Positions 1 to 10,396 of a DNA stretch of 31,413 nt are shown piece by piece. Both the position numbers and the translations under genes were made by a program. Position 1 is the stretch's first letter. Every line of letters starts with the position of its first letter. Source of the DNA: Chara braunii (Eukaryota; Streptophyta; Charophyceae; Charales; Characeae); the NCBI GenBank assembly GCA_003427395.1, contig BFEA01000057.1:3304816-3336228 (forward strand), given 5' to 3'. The notes under the pieces were generated by a model that saw only the letters and a program-made list of their open reading frames with translations, was not told the origin of the DNA and did not search any database.

Positions 1-2590
1 CCCTTGAGTACGGATCAAGCGTGAACGTGAATTTCAAGGGTGGTAGTCAAATGATCGGGTTATTTAATTGTTACACATTAATTTAATTACTCAGATTTGA
101 TTATGTAAAAGGGGACTAGCCCGAGTCCTGCTCTGAACGTCGCGACATCCCGAATCGTTTCAGGAAACTGGGACCACGTATGTCGTGTGGTTCACCCTCT
201 CATGAGAAAAGTATTACGCGCGCAGTGTGTGAATTGAGAGTACGACTCACTGTGTTCACGCCGAGTAAGTTGAGAAACAAAGCTTACGACCTCTCAACAC
301 TACTCCGCAACAGAGATGGCTGATTAGTCATGTGATATGTACACAGGGTCAATGACTGACACATACTATAGGTATCATTTGAGCAGACACTTTCTTTGTT
401 ATTAGCTATAACTAGGCTTGCTACTCTGCCAAGTTTTGTTGGTAGCCACATCCGGAGCATTGGGTAAAAACGAATTTGTTTTCATGGCGACAAGTCATTG
501 CTAAGTGCCTCGACCGCAAAGTAGCCATCATGAACTTGTTCGACAATGAAACACCTTCCAACAACTACGTAATGAATCTGGGTTGCTTTCGTGCCCAGAG
601 TGATCTCTCCTTGAAACACTAAACTCTCTTTCTAAGCATGTGCTGATCTTTTATGCTCAGAACGTCGCGTGGAGTGCTAGCAAGTCTCGTACCTGAGCTC
701 GGACCAGGGGATATAGCTCTTGGTACAGACGTGTTAGGCACCCGCGTTTATTGAGTAAAATTCTGGTGTACTCCACTAGCCTTCATCCCCTAGCGCAGGA
801 GCTGCCAATCCTCAAGGTTGATGTCCTGCAACTTGCTTGCATTTTCCCTGGGCAAAGATGTTATCCCTGAGTAAAGATATAACCCGACAAATGTTAGTAC
901 TGTATTAGTGGGGCTCCCGGAGGCTTTTCCCCTAATTGAAGAGCTAGGTGCTATGATACCTTTCCTGTGTATTAACTTCAGTTCGACTATGTCCCGGGTT
1001 GCATGTGAGCACAAGAAGCGTTCAGTGATGACATGTACCGTGTACAATTTTGAGTTCTTAGGGTAAAACTTTGTTCTATCCGGGAGGGGCAGCCTATGTC
1101 AGACTACGAGTCGTTGAAAATGAGGCTATCTTTGACGTTATCATGCACCCTCTATGAGTGAAGTCTATGCGTAGAGGCAGACTCAGTACTACTCGTTAGT
1201 AAAAGCGGTGATTGGATGATTTCGTGCTTTATACGTTTCAGGGTACCTTGCATCGCGCCTAGGCACGAGCTGCACCCAGTAAAGTTGTTCTCTTTGTATG
1301 AGCGGGAAAACCTCAGACAACTGTATGTGTTTGGCTGTAAGAAGGCTTTAGCTGATATTTACTAATTGTCATTGGCTTAAACGACCTTTGCTGAGCTGGA
1401 GGAGGGTTAGCCTGCAAGCTCCTTGGTCTTAAGTCCAAGTGTTAATGCGATGGGCCATTGTAGGGTGTTGGGTAGCGAGAACACGCTAAGAGTGATTTGC
1501 ATGCTGTACCGGTATAAAACGGAAGGCTGGGAAAAGAATGTTGTCAGAGATGTTCAACCTCAAGTCAAAATGATGAGAGAACATGCGCTGGAGTTAGTGA
1601 AAGCAGAAGACGTTATCGAGTATATTATCTATTTTCTTGGAGTAGATGAAAAGTTGCACAATACATTCTCATCCTTTGAAACCGTTGATTCGGCAAAAAG
1701 GAAGGAGGGTCGTCAGTTATCAGCAGTGAATCTGCCATGACTATCATCCACCAGAACTGAATCGGCTATCACGCCTCAGATAACCAGCAACACTCAACGC
1801 GCAGCAAAAGACAGTTGACGAGTGAGGAGACACTAGGATAAACTACATTACATTGTTCAAGAGGCAGAAGTGAGAGGGAAACCATAGTACGACTAAGAGT
1901 CGGACCGTGTTGATCAACAGTGTATTACCAGAATCCGACCAGCGAAGCAATCTGAGCACCCTTGATGTTTGAATCAGTCATCCAGGCCGAAGAGGTATCC
2001 TCAAAACTCTGCGGTAATTGTCATTCACATGAGTACAACCCAACCATCTCCTGTCAATGAGTCGCTCTTGGCCAGCGGGTTGGTATTGTCTGCTCTCAAG
2101 CAAACTACCTTAGACCATCTGTCTGTTCTGTAGGACTGATCTTGTACCAGCTTCAGAATTAGCTAGACTGCCTAGCAATTTGCAAGTTTTCTCAGAGTTT
2201 TATTACTAAGTGGTTAGCGCATAGTGACTTGTTATTTCCGCAGCATTTGGCTATTCGGGTCACCTGAAGGTTTCAATTAAGATTTGACCAGCAAATCGGA
2301 CAGCTCATGTACTTCATCTGAGGTAGTCAGGCCAGTTACTAAGATCATCAGAAAACCAGTAGTAAAATTGTCCCAACACATGAGTGCAGTTCAGTCGTCC
2401 CCAATCAGTGGGTCAGTCTTGGCCAGGGTCAACAAGATATCCCTCAAAGACGTTATCGGATATCAGTATGTCAGTGCTGTTGGCTTCAGTCGAAGGGATT
2501 TATCAGCCTTTGTTGTCCATACCAGTTTCGCAGGGGGCTCTATTCATGACCTAAGGATCGATCTGAAGAAGGGAAAGGAGACGCATGAGC
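1..2590. other. Unassigned sequence left of Element 1
   Basis: I recognise no gene, RNA or mobile-element domain here. The longest open stretch on the plus strand (1423-1740, first ATG near 1450) encodes about 100 residues with no motif I know and no supporting context. A second open stretch (2284-2694) runs into Element 1. Base composition changes near 2600 from mixed to strongly C-rich, which I take as the left edge of Element 1. No gag coding for Element 1 or Element 2, and no LTR, is visible here, although nested insertion would predict such pieces upstream. Confidence 0.5.
2026..2470 (+). repeat. Possible diverged direct duplication
   Basis: Two stretches, about 2026-2110 and 2379-2462, share an interrupted pattern: ACATGAGT, then a CA-rich segment, TCAATGAGTC or AATCAGTGGGTC, CTTGGCCAG, and CTCAA. 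In one frame both read HMS, then SP, then LA. They may be old tandem copies of a coding unit. Only the first lies outside the longer open stretch 2284-2694. The similarity is weak and could be chance. Confidence 0.2.
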
Positions 2591-2699
2591 ACTTTGATTC
2601 GGACAGCCTCTACCCCACTGATGGCCCAATTAGCATCAACAATACGTCTGCCCCCCCCAAACGATCCCCAGGCGTCACAACCTACGTCGTGTGACGCAC

Positions 2700-3163
2700 C
2701 TCCTACTGGTACCTGTTCCTCTACCCTTCTCTCGAATCCATCCTCCGTCACCTTCTCTAATGTTGTGGAGGACCAAGCCCGACACACTCGGCTTGTCATA
2801 TTAGGCACCGAACAACGCCGCCTCAACGCCATCATCTCCACTGCCTACTCATCTCACTTCCACCTCAAATTCATCGCCACCACCCTTGGTGCGTCCACAG
2901 CCAAGTTTCGGGCCCTCCTTGAGATTGGAGCTACCGGTAACTTTATCATTGACGCGTGTGTCAACAAAGCCGGTCTAACCTCTACCGGTTACGACTCCGC
3001 GATTACCATTCGCCTAGGGGACAAAGACACCGCCGTCGTAGTAGACCGCACGGTTCCCGAGACCATCATGACCATCGGAACCCTCCGCAGTCAGGTCTCG
3101 TTTGATGTCATGCACTTGATGTGCGACATCGTATTGGGAACACCTTGGCTGGACCACTAATGT
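2700..3163 (+). pseudogene. Element 1 aspartic protease (PR) remnant
   Basis: Retropepsin-like domain that would cleave the Gag-Pol polyprotein. The open frame 2585-3160 carries the catalytic-loop region near residues 110-121 as LLEIGATGNFI, where the family normally has LLDSGATGNFI. The catalytic Asp therefore reads Glu and the Ser reads Ile. The downstream flap-side motif VLGTPWLD (near 3133-3157) is typical of gypsy proteases and fixes the identity. A stop follows immediately, and the linker to RT continues in another frame. The residue changes and the break make it inactive. The N-terminal part before about residue 60 is low-complexity and not assignable. Confidence 0.8.
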
Positions 3164-3290
3164 ACTACATGCCACACGCGTTCCACCTCAACTTCTTCCG
3201 CCTCACCAACCCCCCGACACGCCCATCGACATCCCCTATTTCCCCCACCCTACCTCCCGAAACTCCGTCACTCCCCACCAGTTTCTCCAC

Positions 3291-4110
3291 ATGGCCCTTC
3301 ATAACCCCCACTCCACCTACTACTGCCTTGTCCTTGATTGCGAACGCCCCGAGGACTTGCTCCCTACGGACAAACCCGATCAAGGCCCCCCCTTCGACCC
3401 CGCCCTCACCTCCATCCTCGACAAATTCAAGGACGTCTTTCCCGACTCCTTGCCTGCCGGATTACCCCCAGATCGTGGTGTATCTCACACCATTCATCTG
3501 GAACTCGGCCACTCTCCGTCGTGCCGCCCTCCATACCAACTCTTCGTCTCGGAAACCGAAGAAATGAAGCGACAACTCAATGAACTCCTTGAAAAAGGAT
3601 TCATTAAGCCAAGCTCCTCCCCCTTCGGTACAAGCTGTGCAGAGACTACCGTGCCTTGAATTGGATCACGATCAAGAACAAGCACCCCCTACCTCGGATC
3701 TCCGAGCTTCTCGATCGACTCTGTGGAGCCAAGTATTTTACCAAGATCGACCTCCGCAGTGGCTTCCACCAGATCCGCATCCACGAGGAGGATACCCACA
3801 AGACCGCCTTCCGTTCCCGATTCGGGCACTATGAATTCCTCGTGATGCCCATCGAACTCACGAACGCCCCGGCCACATTCCAATCTACAATGAATCACAT
3901 CTTCCCCGACCTCCTCGAAGTCTGTGTTGTCATCTACCTCGATGATATCCTCGCCTATAGCCCCACCTTCGAGTCCCACCTTCAGCACCTTCGCCAAATC
4001 CTCTCTATCCTCAAAGAGCAAAAATTCTACGCCAAGTCAGCAAATGCACCTTTGCTGCTTCTAGTGTAGAATACCTTGGCCACATCGTCTCTACTGAAGG
4101 AATTCGCATG
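3291..4110 (+). pseudogene. Element 1 reverse transcriptase remnant
   Basis: RNA-templated DNA polymerase domain of Pol. The frame starting at 3291 carries the pre-RT linker and the opening RT block ([20 protein letters not shown]). It then loses about a dozen codons and shifts frame near 3630. The next frame (3656-4069) carries [13 protein letters not shown], motif A as [13 protein letters not shown] with its Asp intact, [16 protein letters not shown], and the catalytic YLDD at about 3937-3948. It shifts again into VEYLGHIV near 4065. The catalytic residues are present but the frame is broken at least twice, so no full protein can be made. Confidence 0.88.
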
Positions 4111-4139
4111 GGGTCACCGCCCTTGTTGAGTACCCCCCG

Positions 4140-4790
4140 CCCAAGACCCTACTCCAAACTACGCTCATTCCTCGGCCTTGCCAACTATTACCGTCCCTTC
4201 ATCCGCAACTTCTCCGACATTTCTTACCCACTCCACGAACTCACACGCAAGGATGAGCCCTTCAATTGGAACGACCACCGCCAAAACGCCTTCGACTTCC
4301 TCAAATAAACCATCACCACAACCCCTGTCCTCAAGATCGCCGACCCCTCTCGACATTTCTACGTTACCACTGATGCATTCGACTTCGCCATTGGAGCCGT
4401 CCTCTCGCAACATTTTCCTCGCGACACCTCCGAAACCCCCTCCATCAAAGACTCCCCCACCCACTCTGAGGCTCCACCCGGCGAATACCCCATCGCCTTC
4501 GCAAGCAAGAAGCTCCTTCCCGCGGAGATGAACTACCCCTCCAACGAGAAGGAACTCCTCGACGTGATCCACGCCCTCAAAGTCTGGCGCTCGTACCTCG
4601 ACGGGCAATACTTCACCATTCGCACCGACAACACCATAGTCTCCATTCTCACCAAGAAAGACGTCACGCCCTGCCAAGCTTGCTGGTTAGACTTTCTTGC
4701 CCAATTCACATTTACCATTTGCCACACTACCGACAAAAGCAACCGCGTTGCCGATGCCCTCTCTCGACGCCCCGACCACAAGCCCCCTGA
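4140..4790 (+). pseudogene. Element 1 RNase H remnant
   Basis: RNase H domain that degrades the RNA of the RNA:DNA hybrid. It begins with the connection motif LRSFLGLANYYRPFI near 4160. All four acidic positions are readable: TTDAF (about 4369), NEKEL (about 4541), IRTDN (about 4621) and VADALSRR (about 4747). A TAA at about 4306 sits where relatives have a sense codon, splitting the domain, and a frame change follows. From 4528 the frame stays open into integrase, so RNase H and integrase are still fused there. The domain is inactive as a whole because of the stop. Confidence 0.85.
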
Positions 4791-4796
4791 GAAAGT

Positions 4797-5900
4797 CTAC
4801 GCCTCCATGACCCACATTAAGCTCCTCTCATCGCTCCATCACCGATATACACAAGGCTACCTCTCATGCCCTGACTTCTCCACCGTCTACAACAAGCTTC
4901 GTGACCTTGACCCTGTCCCCGACTACTCTTTCCACGACAATCTCCTCTACATCAACACCAAAGGCACTTGCCGACTTTGCATTCCCGACGCACGTGGTCT
5001 CCGTACCCAGCTCTTGGCCGAGCACCACGACGCCAAGACTGGTGGACATCTTGGATTCCAGAAAACCTTTGACACCATCTCTGGCTATTTCCACTGGCCT
5101 TCCCTACTCGCCGACGTCAAAGCTTACATTCGCTCATGCCCCACATGCCAAGTTGTCAACCCTTCGAACCGGGCCAAACCCGACAAGTTACAATCATTGC
5201 CTATTCCCACTCACCGATGGCAGTCCATCTTTATGGACTTCGTGTGCGGTCTACCCAAGACCGACCGTGGCCATGACTGCATCTATGTCATAGTTTGTCG
5301 CTTGACTAAACGAGCCCATTTCATCCCTTGCACCACTTCGCACAATGCCAAGGACATCGCCACGCTCTTCTTTGAACAAATTGCACGCCACCACAGCCTC
5401 CCCGAGAATATCATCAGTGACCGTGACCCCCACTTCCTCTCACAATTCTGGAAACACATCTTCGAGGCCTATGGAACCACGCTCAAGTACAACACTGCAT
5501 TCCACCCATAGACCGACGGACAAACAAAGAAGATGAACGATACTCTCCAAAGAATCCTGCAGAAGTATTGTCATCCACACCAACCATGATTGGGATCAGT
5601 TGCTCACTGCCGCCGAGATCGCCTACAACAACGCCGTCTGTCCTTCCACTGGCATGTCTGCATTCTACCTTGACCTTGGCTACCATCCTCGCTTGCCCTC
5701 AGACTTCTTGCTTCCTTTGCAGCTTAACCCATCCACCCTCTGCCCTTCTCTCAATGAATGGGTAGCAACAATGAACATACTCCTCAGAGAAGCCATCGAA
5801 GCCCTCGAACGAACACAAGAACAACAAGCCAACAAGACCAACAAACACAAACGTGACGTGTCATTCGAAGTAGGGGAAAGTCTGGCTCTCCGCCAAACGC
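4797..5900 (+). pseudogene. Element 1 integrase remnant
   Basis: Integrase joins the cDNA to the target. The zinc-binding HHCC region is readable (EHHDAKTGGHLG, then SCPTCQ, about 5020-5150). The catalytic core shows the first Asp in FMDFVCGLP (about 5232) and the second in IISDRDPHFLS (about 5411). Just after, the sequence reads P-stop-TDGQTKK where the family has PQTDGQTE. CAG has become TAG, and the third catalytic residue Glu is Lys (GAG-to-AAG type). Frame is lost near 5565 and regained at about 5600 (LTAAEIAYN). Both changes fit C-to-T or G-to-A transitions. Confidence 0.88.
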
Positions 5901-6306
5901 TTTGAACCCGATCCAAGAAACTCTCGAACAAGTGGTTCGGACCCTTCCCCATCATTGAACAAGCCTCCCATGTCAACTACAAACTCCAACTCCCTCCTGA
6001 CATGACTCGCGTTCACCCTGTCTGCCACGTGGAGTACCTCAAAGAATACCATGAATCCCCACCCCAATTTGCTGACCGCCCATATCCTAGACCTCCACCA
6101 ATCATGTTACCCACATGCCCTGAATTCGTAGTTGAAGCCATCATAGGACGAAGAACTAAGGTATCTAATCACTTTGGACCAGTCAAATAATACAAAGTTA
6201 AATGGACGGGATACCCTGACGAAGAGTCCACATGGGAACCGATTGCTAACCTTAAGAATGCCATGAAACTTGTTCGCGCCTATGATCACGCCCATCCTAT
6301 ACCCTA
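5900..6306 (+). pseudogene. Element 1 integrase C-terminus with chromodomain
   Basis: After a frame change near 5910, the C-terminal integrase reads WFGPFPIIEQ and VHPVCHVEYLKEY (to about 6050), the GPY-type module. A classical chromodomain follows at about 6119-6300: VVEAIIGRR, then YKVKWTGYPDEESTWEP, then LKNAMKLV. Chromodomains of this type steer integration toward marked chromatin. The aromatic-cage region KWTGYP and the TWEP motif are intact. A TAA at about 6188-6190 directly before YKVKW interrupts it, again where a CAA codon would be expected. Confidence 0.87.
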
Positions 6307-6945
6307 GCTACCCACTATGACTAAGCCTCGCTTAAACCCTACCTAACCCTACCTAAGCCTTGCCTCCCTGCTCTACACACATCCCCTGTACCCAGACAAC
6401 CCCTTGCCTCTTGACCCCCCTCTGTCTGATCCGCTCTTGCCTCCGTCCCACCCGATCTCCCATCTGTCCACCACCACATCTCTGTCCCCCTTGTCCAAGT
6501 CCTACATGTGGCCCCTGTGTGTCGCTGACGATAAAGGATCTAATGGTAAGCGCACAAGGATGATGGCATGTTGCAGCTCAGTACGAGGAGATAACACAGC
6601 TGGTTGGCCACGATGCTGTTCCCTTTGGCCGACGCCTTCGACTCGCAGACTTCCGGAGCAGCACCCCTGACATGGACATCAAGATCAGTCTGCGACCTGC
6701 TATCCGGATCAGACCTCATCACCAGATCGTGCACCCGACGCAACCTGCAACTGGGACAATCAAGTTGAAGCCCTCGCTATCTATATCACAAAACTGTTGA
6801 AGATTGCTTCCTCACCGCCACTTTTGCGACACCCGCCAAGACCTTCCTCAAGACATTTCTTCGCTTTTGACACTTTGTTACAGACCTGAGACGTTGTTTT
6901 CCCTGGCCCCTCGAACACCCCAGCACTTGAGCATTGAACAAACAA

Positions 6946-6964
6946 TTTTTTTTTTTTTTTTTTG
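6946..6964 (+). repeat. T19 homopolymer
   Basis: Nineteen consecutive T within Element 1's 3' noncoding region, just before the 53-bp tandem array. A related partial unit (ACTTGAGCATTGA) lies just left at about 6926. Confidence 0.9.
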
Positions 6965-6984
6965 TCAAACCTGACAACCTATAA

Positions 6985-7240
6985 CCTTGTAGAACATCAA
7001 TAGAATTACGCTGTTACCTGAATATTGATTCCCCCATCCTTGTAGAACATCAGTAGGATTCCCCTGTTACTTGAGCATTGATTCCCCCACCCTTGTAGAA
7101 CCTTACCCTGTTACTTGAGCATTGATTCCCTCACCCCTGTAGAACCTCAATAGGCTTACCCTGTTACTTGAGCATTGATTCCCTCATCCCGGTAGAACCT
7201 CCATGGGATTACCTTGCTACTTGCATTACTTCCCCTTTCC
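6985..7240 (+). repeat. 53-bp tandem repeat, about five units
   Basis: Units start at 6985, 7038, 7091, 7135 and 7188. The first, second and fourth are 53 bp, the third is 44 bp through a 9-bp deletion, and the fifth is partial. Each begins CCTTGTAGAAC or a close variant and contains CTGTTACTTGAGCATTGATT. Units 2-4 are the most alike. Confidence 0.9.
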
Positions 7241-7317
7241 TTTTCTGACCAGTGATTGGCCTCGTCCCGTCCTCACAGTTGTTCATTGGGTCTTTGGCAG
7301 CCGGGATGTTGCCTACT

Positions 7318-7332
7318 AGAGGGAGGGGATAG
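7318..7332 (+). promoter_or_regulatory. Polypurine tract of Element 1
   Basis: AGAGGGAGGGGATAG lies directly before TGTTACGG, the LTR start. Such a tract primes plus-strand DNA synthesis in LTR retrotransposons. Position and composition support the call. Confidence 0.8.
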
Positions 7333-7842
7333 TGTTACGGACTCGGCCAGGGCTCGATCCCTGGTCCGCGGGTTACTACCCGCCAGGCTGCTATTTTATT
7401 TTTGAATCGCTGATCTCCGATTCCTGACTGTTGGTGCCCTCTGCAGTTGGCGCTCGTTCTCAAATCCTCCCTCTGGCACTTTCGGATTTCGATACTTGGC
7501 ACCATCGGACATTCTGGCGCCCAGGCTCAGACTTTCGATTTTCAGTTTAGCCCCGAGGCAAATTGCACTTCTGCCCTCCGAACTCAACTTGAGTCTGGTA
7601 CTTAAAACCGGACTCAAGCTAAGTTCGGGGACTCAATTTTCAGCCTCAGTGCTTGTGCTTCAGTGTGACTTGCTACGACATTGTGTTTGGAATCGAAGAT
7701 TGCGACTTTGCGACTTGCCTCTCCGTGTCTGCGTCCTTCGCGTCGAGCCGAGTCCATGTCGAGTTGAGTGAGTGTGTGTGTGTGCTCTCACTCTCTCCCT
7801 CTCCCTCTCCGGGCCTCGCTACTGTGCCTCCGCCCCGTCACA
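7333..7842 (+). repeat. 3' LTR of Element 1 (510 bp)
   Basis: Starts TGTTACGG after the polypurine tract and ends CCGTCACA, an imperfect 8-bp terminal inverted repeat with TG..CA ends. Beyond 7842 the sequence is Element 2 gag (LGPEGE). The related copy in Element 4 has GCATTAGGACC at this point, so ATTAG (7843-7847) would be the right half of a target duplication. The matching 5' LTR is not in the window. Confidence 0.8.
7347..7383 (+). other. Two adjacent hairpins at the LTR start
   Basis: Perfect stems CCAGGG/CCCTGG (7347-7364, loop CTCGAT) and GCGGGT/ACCCGC (7368-7383, loop TACT), separated by 3 bases. The first also resembles a tRNA T-arm or B-box motif. Function is unknown. Confidence 0.6.
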
Positions 7843-7845
7843 ATT

Positions 7846-9640
7846 AGGACCCGAGGGTGAGCGTCTTCTGTTCCGTCAGGCTAGGGAGAGGCAGCGTCAA
7901 CTGAGGTTGGCAAGGGACGCAGAGGCAAGCAGAGCCTTCGCAAGTGAGGTAGCTACCTCAGCAGCCACCATGGCCACCTCTGCGTCGTAGAGCTCCCAGG
8001 CCAGTAGTTCAGGGACTGTCGGGGCGACGGTCGCACAGACCGAGAGTCATTCCGCTGGTGTTATGGCAAGCCAACAAACAGTGTTAACTCTCGAGGAGGT
8101 CGCCATCCAGAGAGCAAATGCTCACGAGGCACAACTACAACAGGCATTAGATGAGATACAAGCAGAAAAGGAGAGAATGATCAGACGTAGGTCTAGGATG
8201 CAGTGGAGACAAGCGGACATCAGGGAGTTAGAGGAGATGGATCTAGCAAACATGGATGACGATGTAAGGACCCTTAGGACAACCCTGCTAGACGTAGTGG
8301 AGATGGAGGACTACCATACGGTTCTTTAACAAGACATTCAGCGGAGATTGGACCTGCTGGTCGGGCGAGTTCAGGTCACACCATCACCGTCTGGGCCAGG
8401 TGCCTGGCGTGTGGTACAGCCTCCTCCTTTTGTCCCACCGGTAACTGGAGTAGTCCCATTCACCGTTCCTCCAGCTACGGTGCAAACCACTTCCCATCTG
8501 GGTATGCCTTTGACAAGCGGGTTCACAGCACGTCCTAGTGTACAGATTCCTGTCCAGAAAGTGTTCAACCAACCTCCGTTGCAGACTGCCGTAACAGGGC
8601 AGCTTGCCGTCTCGCAGCCAGCACAGCTGCAGGGCACATAGCCCCAACAGCAGCCAGTGCAGCAGCCTGAACCCCAGGCCTCACAACCTGGAGTAGTGCA
8701 GGCACGGGGACAAGGACAGTGGGTTCCAAAGACTGTCATCGCATCACCGAAACCCTTCTTAGGAGATAAGAAGGGTGAAGACCTCGACAACTGGTTGAGG
8801 TCGGTGCCAGTCTGTGTGAAGTGCAAGTTAATCGTGCCTCACGAGGAAGTGCTTGTGGCTGCCTCCTATCTGGAGGGGAGTGCAACAAGGTGGTTAAGTG
8901 GGTACGTGCAGTTACAAGGGTACGGTCATGACTTCCGCGCTTGGGCAGTCACCCAGAAATTGGATGATGTCCTCAAGCTGGTGGAAGAAAGGTGGCATGA
9001 CCCGCAGGAGGCTCAAAAGGCCACCAACGGGATATTGACCCTGAGCTCAAGGAAGTTCAGGTCAGTAAGGGATGCCACGAACACTGTTGAGCGTTTGATC
9101 TGTGTTCCTGGAGTGCGTTATGACCCCTAGGTCTTACTTACCACTTACTTGAGGCGTCTCCCCATAGAGCTCTGGAATCAGTTAGTAGGTGAGGCTATGA
9201 TCACGGTCCACAACTTTCCCTCATTCAGCAAGAAGGCCCTAAATCTAGAGGCAAAGATCGGGCATGGGCACCAACCCACTACGAATGGTAGGAAAAAGGC
9301 ACTGCCTCCTAATTGGAAGGCCAAGGGGCGCATCATGTTCGTCGACAACGATGGTTCTACCATAGAGTTGGAGAACGACTTCCAGATGGGAATAGGGTTA
9401 GAGTTGGGTAGCACAGAAGCTTCAGGGGGTGGAGCGGTCGCTGCCTCAATCCAAAAAGGTAAGGGGACCGGTAGACGCCGTGGACGTTTTCCGATCAAGG
9501 AGTCAAGTAGACCCCAATGCTCCACCATGGGAGAAAGCGGGGCTTACCAAGGATATGTGGAGAGATCGTTACTCCCGTGGAGCTTGTATTCGCTGAGGCC
9601 AATATGGTCATAACCAGTTTAAGTGTCGGAATAGGAAAGT
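7846..9640 (+). pseudogene. Element 2 Gag remnant
   Basis: Structural capsid/nucleocapsid protein. It opens within LGPEGERLLFRQ, having lost the N-terminus seen in Element 4. An Ala/Gln-rich segment, a coiled-coil-like helix (8063-8329), a Pro/Gln-rich linker and the capsid core (8657-9130, with WVPKTVIASPK, GEDLDNWL and EERWHDPQEAQ) follow. The C-terminal CCHC zinc knuckle (9585-9626) reads CIR-stop-GQYGH, so TGA replaces the second Cys at 9594-9596. Other stops at about 7988, 8327, 8639 and 9128 match sense codons in Element 4; the last two are CAG-to-TAG. Confidence 0.87.
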
Positions 9641-9880
9641 AACAAAAAAAATCCTGCCTACGATGGGGCAGGCACCGGTCTCCTCCGCTTCCCAGGGTAG
9701 CAATGTGGCCAGCAGTTCTGGCACTGCTCCGGGAGACACGTCGTCGAGCCAGTAGGAATTATAATTGTTCTTGCTAAGGTCGAGGTGGCGGACACACCCT
9801 CAACATCTCGAGAGATGGGCCAAGCTATTGACTCTATTGTCATCCCACAAACATATTCGGACTAATCGATCCTTTGTTCG

Positions 9881-10396
9881 ATGAATGTGTTTGAGCCCTT
9901 AGAGGAGCTAGAGGAGGAGTGGTCTAGATCGAACCCACTAGCTTCTTGGACGGCTAAAGCTCCTAAGGGTGAGTTGCTCGTCGGCGAGGTAGATATGGGC
10001 GGTTGTAAGGCAGGGGCCTTCTACGATATGTGCTCGACGAGGAACTTTATCAGTCGCACTTGTGTTGAACGGCTGCGCTTACAGGGGCAAGTGCAGCGCC
10101 TCAGTCGACCTGTGGAGTCGACCTGTGCCAACAAACAGCGCATGGTAGTCAATGACTACCTAAAAGACATTAAGTGTCGACATAGAGTCTCGTTCCTAGT
10201 CAGCGATGATCTCCCTATGGATATCTTGCTAAGTATGTACTATCTCTCGGTTGCACAACCCCAGTTTGACTGGGACCGAAAAGTGGTCAAACACACTTTG
10301 CCCGGAGGGGGGACCGCCAGATTACGTAAGTATAAAGCTAGTAGTCTGATTGAGTCCTGGATGCATAGCAAAATCCGGAGGAGGGTATGTACTTAA
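9881..10396 (+). pseudogene. Element 2 protease region
   Basis: Open frame homologous to the protease of Element 4. It starts MNVFEPLEELEEEW, with the putative catalytic loop YDMCSTRNFISR near 10024-10056, CANKQRMVVNDYL, and the second conserved block SDDLPMDILLSMYYL near 10204. Element 4 has HDTCSTRNFI at the loop, so family A uses D-T-C-S rather than the usual D-S/T-G-A. Here the Thr is Met. The frame ends at 10394, just after a short deletion relative to Element 4, and RT reopens at 10387 in another frame. Confidence 0.75.

Larger units (their letters stand above)
6307..7317 (+). other. Element 1 3' noncoding region
   Basis: About 1 kb between the chromodomain stop and the purine tract. 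It is C/T-rich at first (6350-6500), holds a T19 run and a 53-bp tandem array, and has no coding signal. The length is unusual for the region between Pol and the 3' LTR in compact chromoviruses. Confidence 0.6.
2590..7842 (+). mobile_element. Element 1: 5'-truncated Ty3/gypsy chromovirus
   Basis: The order protease, RT, RNase H, integrase, chromodomain, purine tract, 3' LTR is that of a chromodomain Ty3/gypsy element. Gag and the 5' LTR are absent, so the 5' end is truncated near 2.6 kb. Coding is C-rich and unlike the other elements here, marking a separate lineage. Frame changes lie near 3160-3290, 3630, 4110, 5560 and 5910. In-frame stops occur at the end of the integrase core, before the RNase H and inside the chromodomain. 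The 3' LTR directly abuts gag sequence of Element 2. Confidence 0.9.

Noticed and set aside
1423-1740. 105-codon plus-strand frame as a host gene
   Set aside because: Starts at a non-ATG codon, has no recognisable domain, and shows no splice or promoter context.
6985-7240. CRISPR-like array
   Set aside because: Contiguous tandem units without spacers, in a eukaryotic retroelement. The 13-bp array at 20382 was rejected for the same reason.
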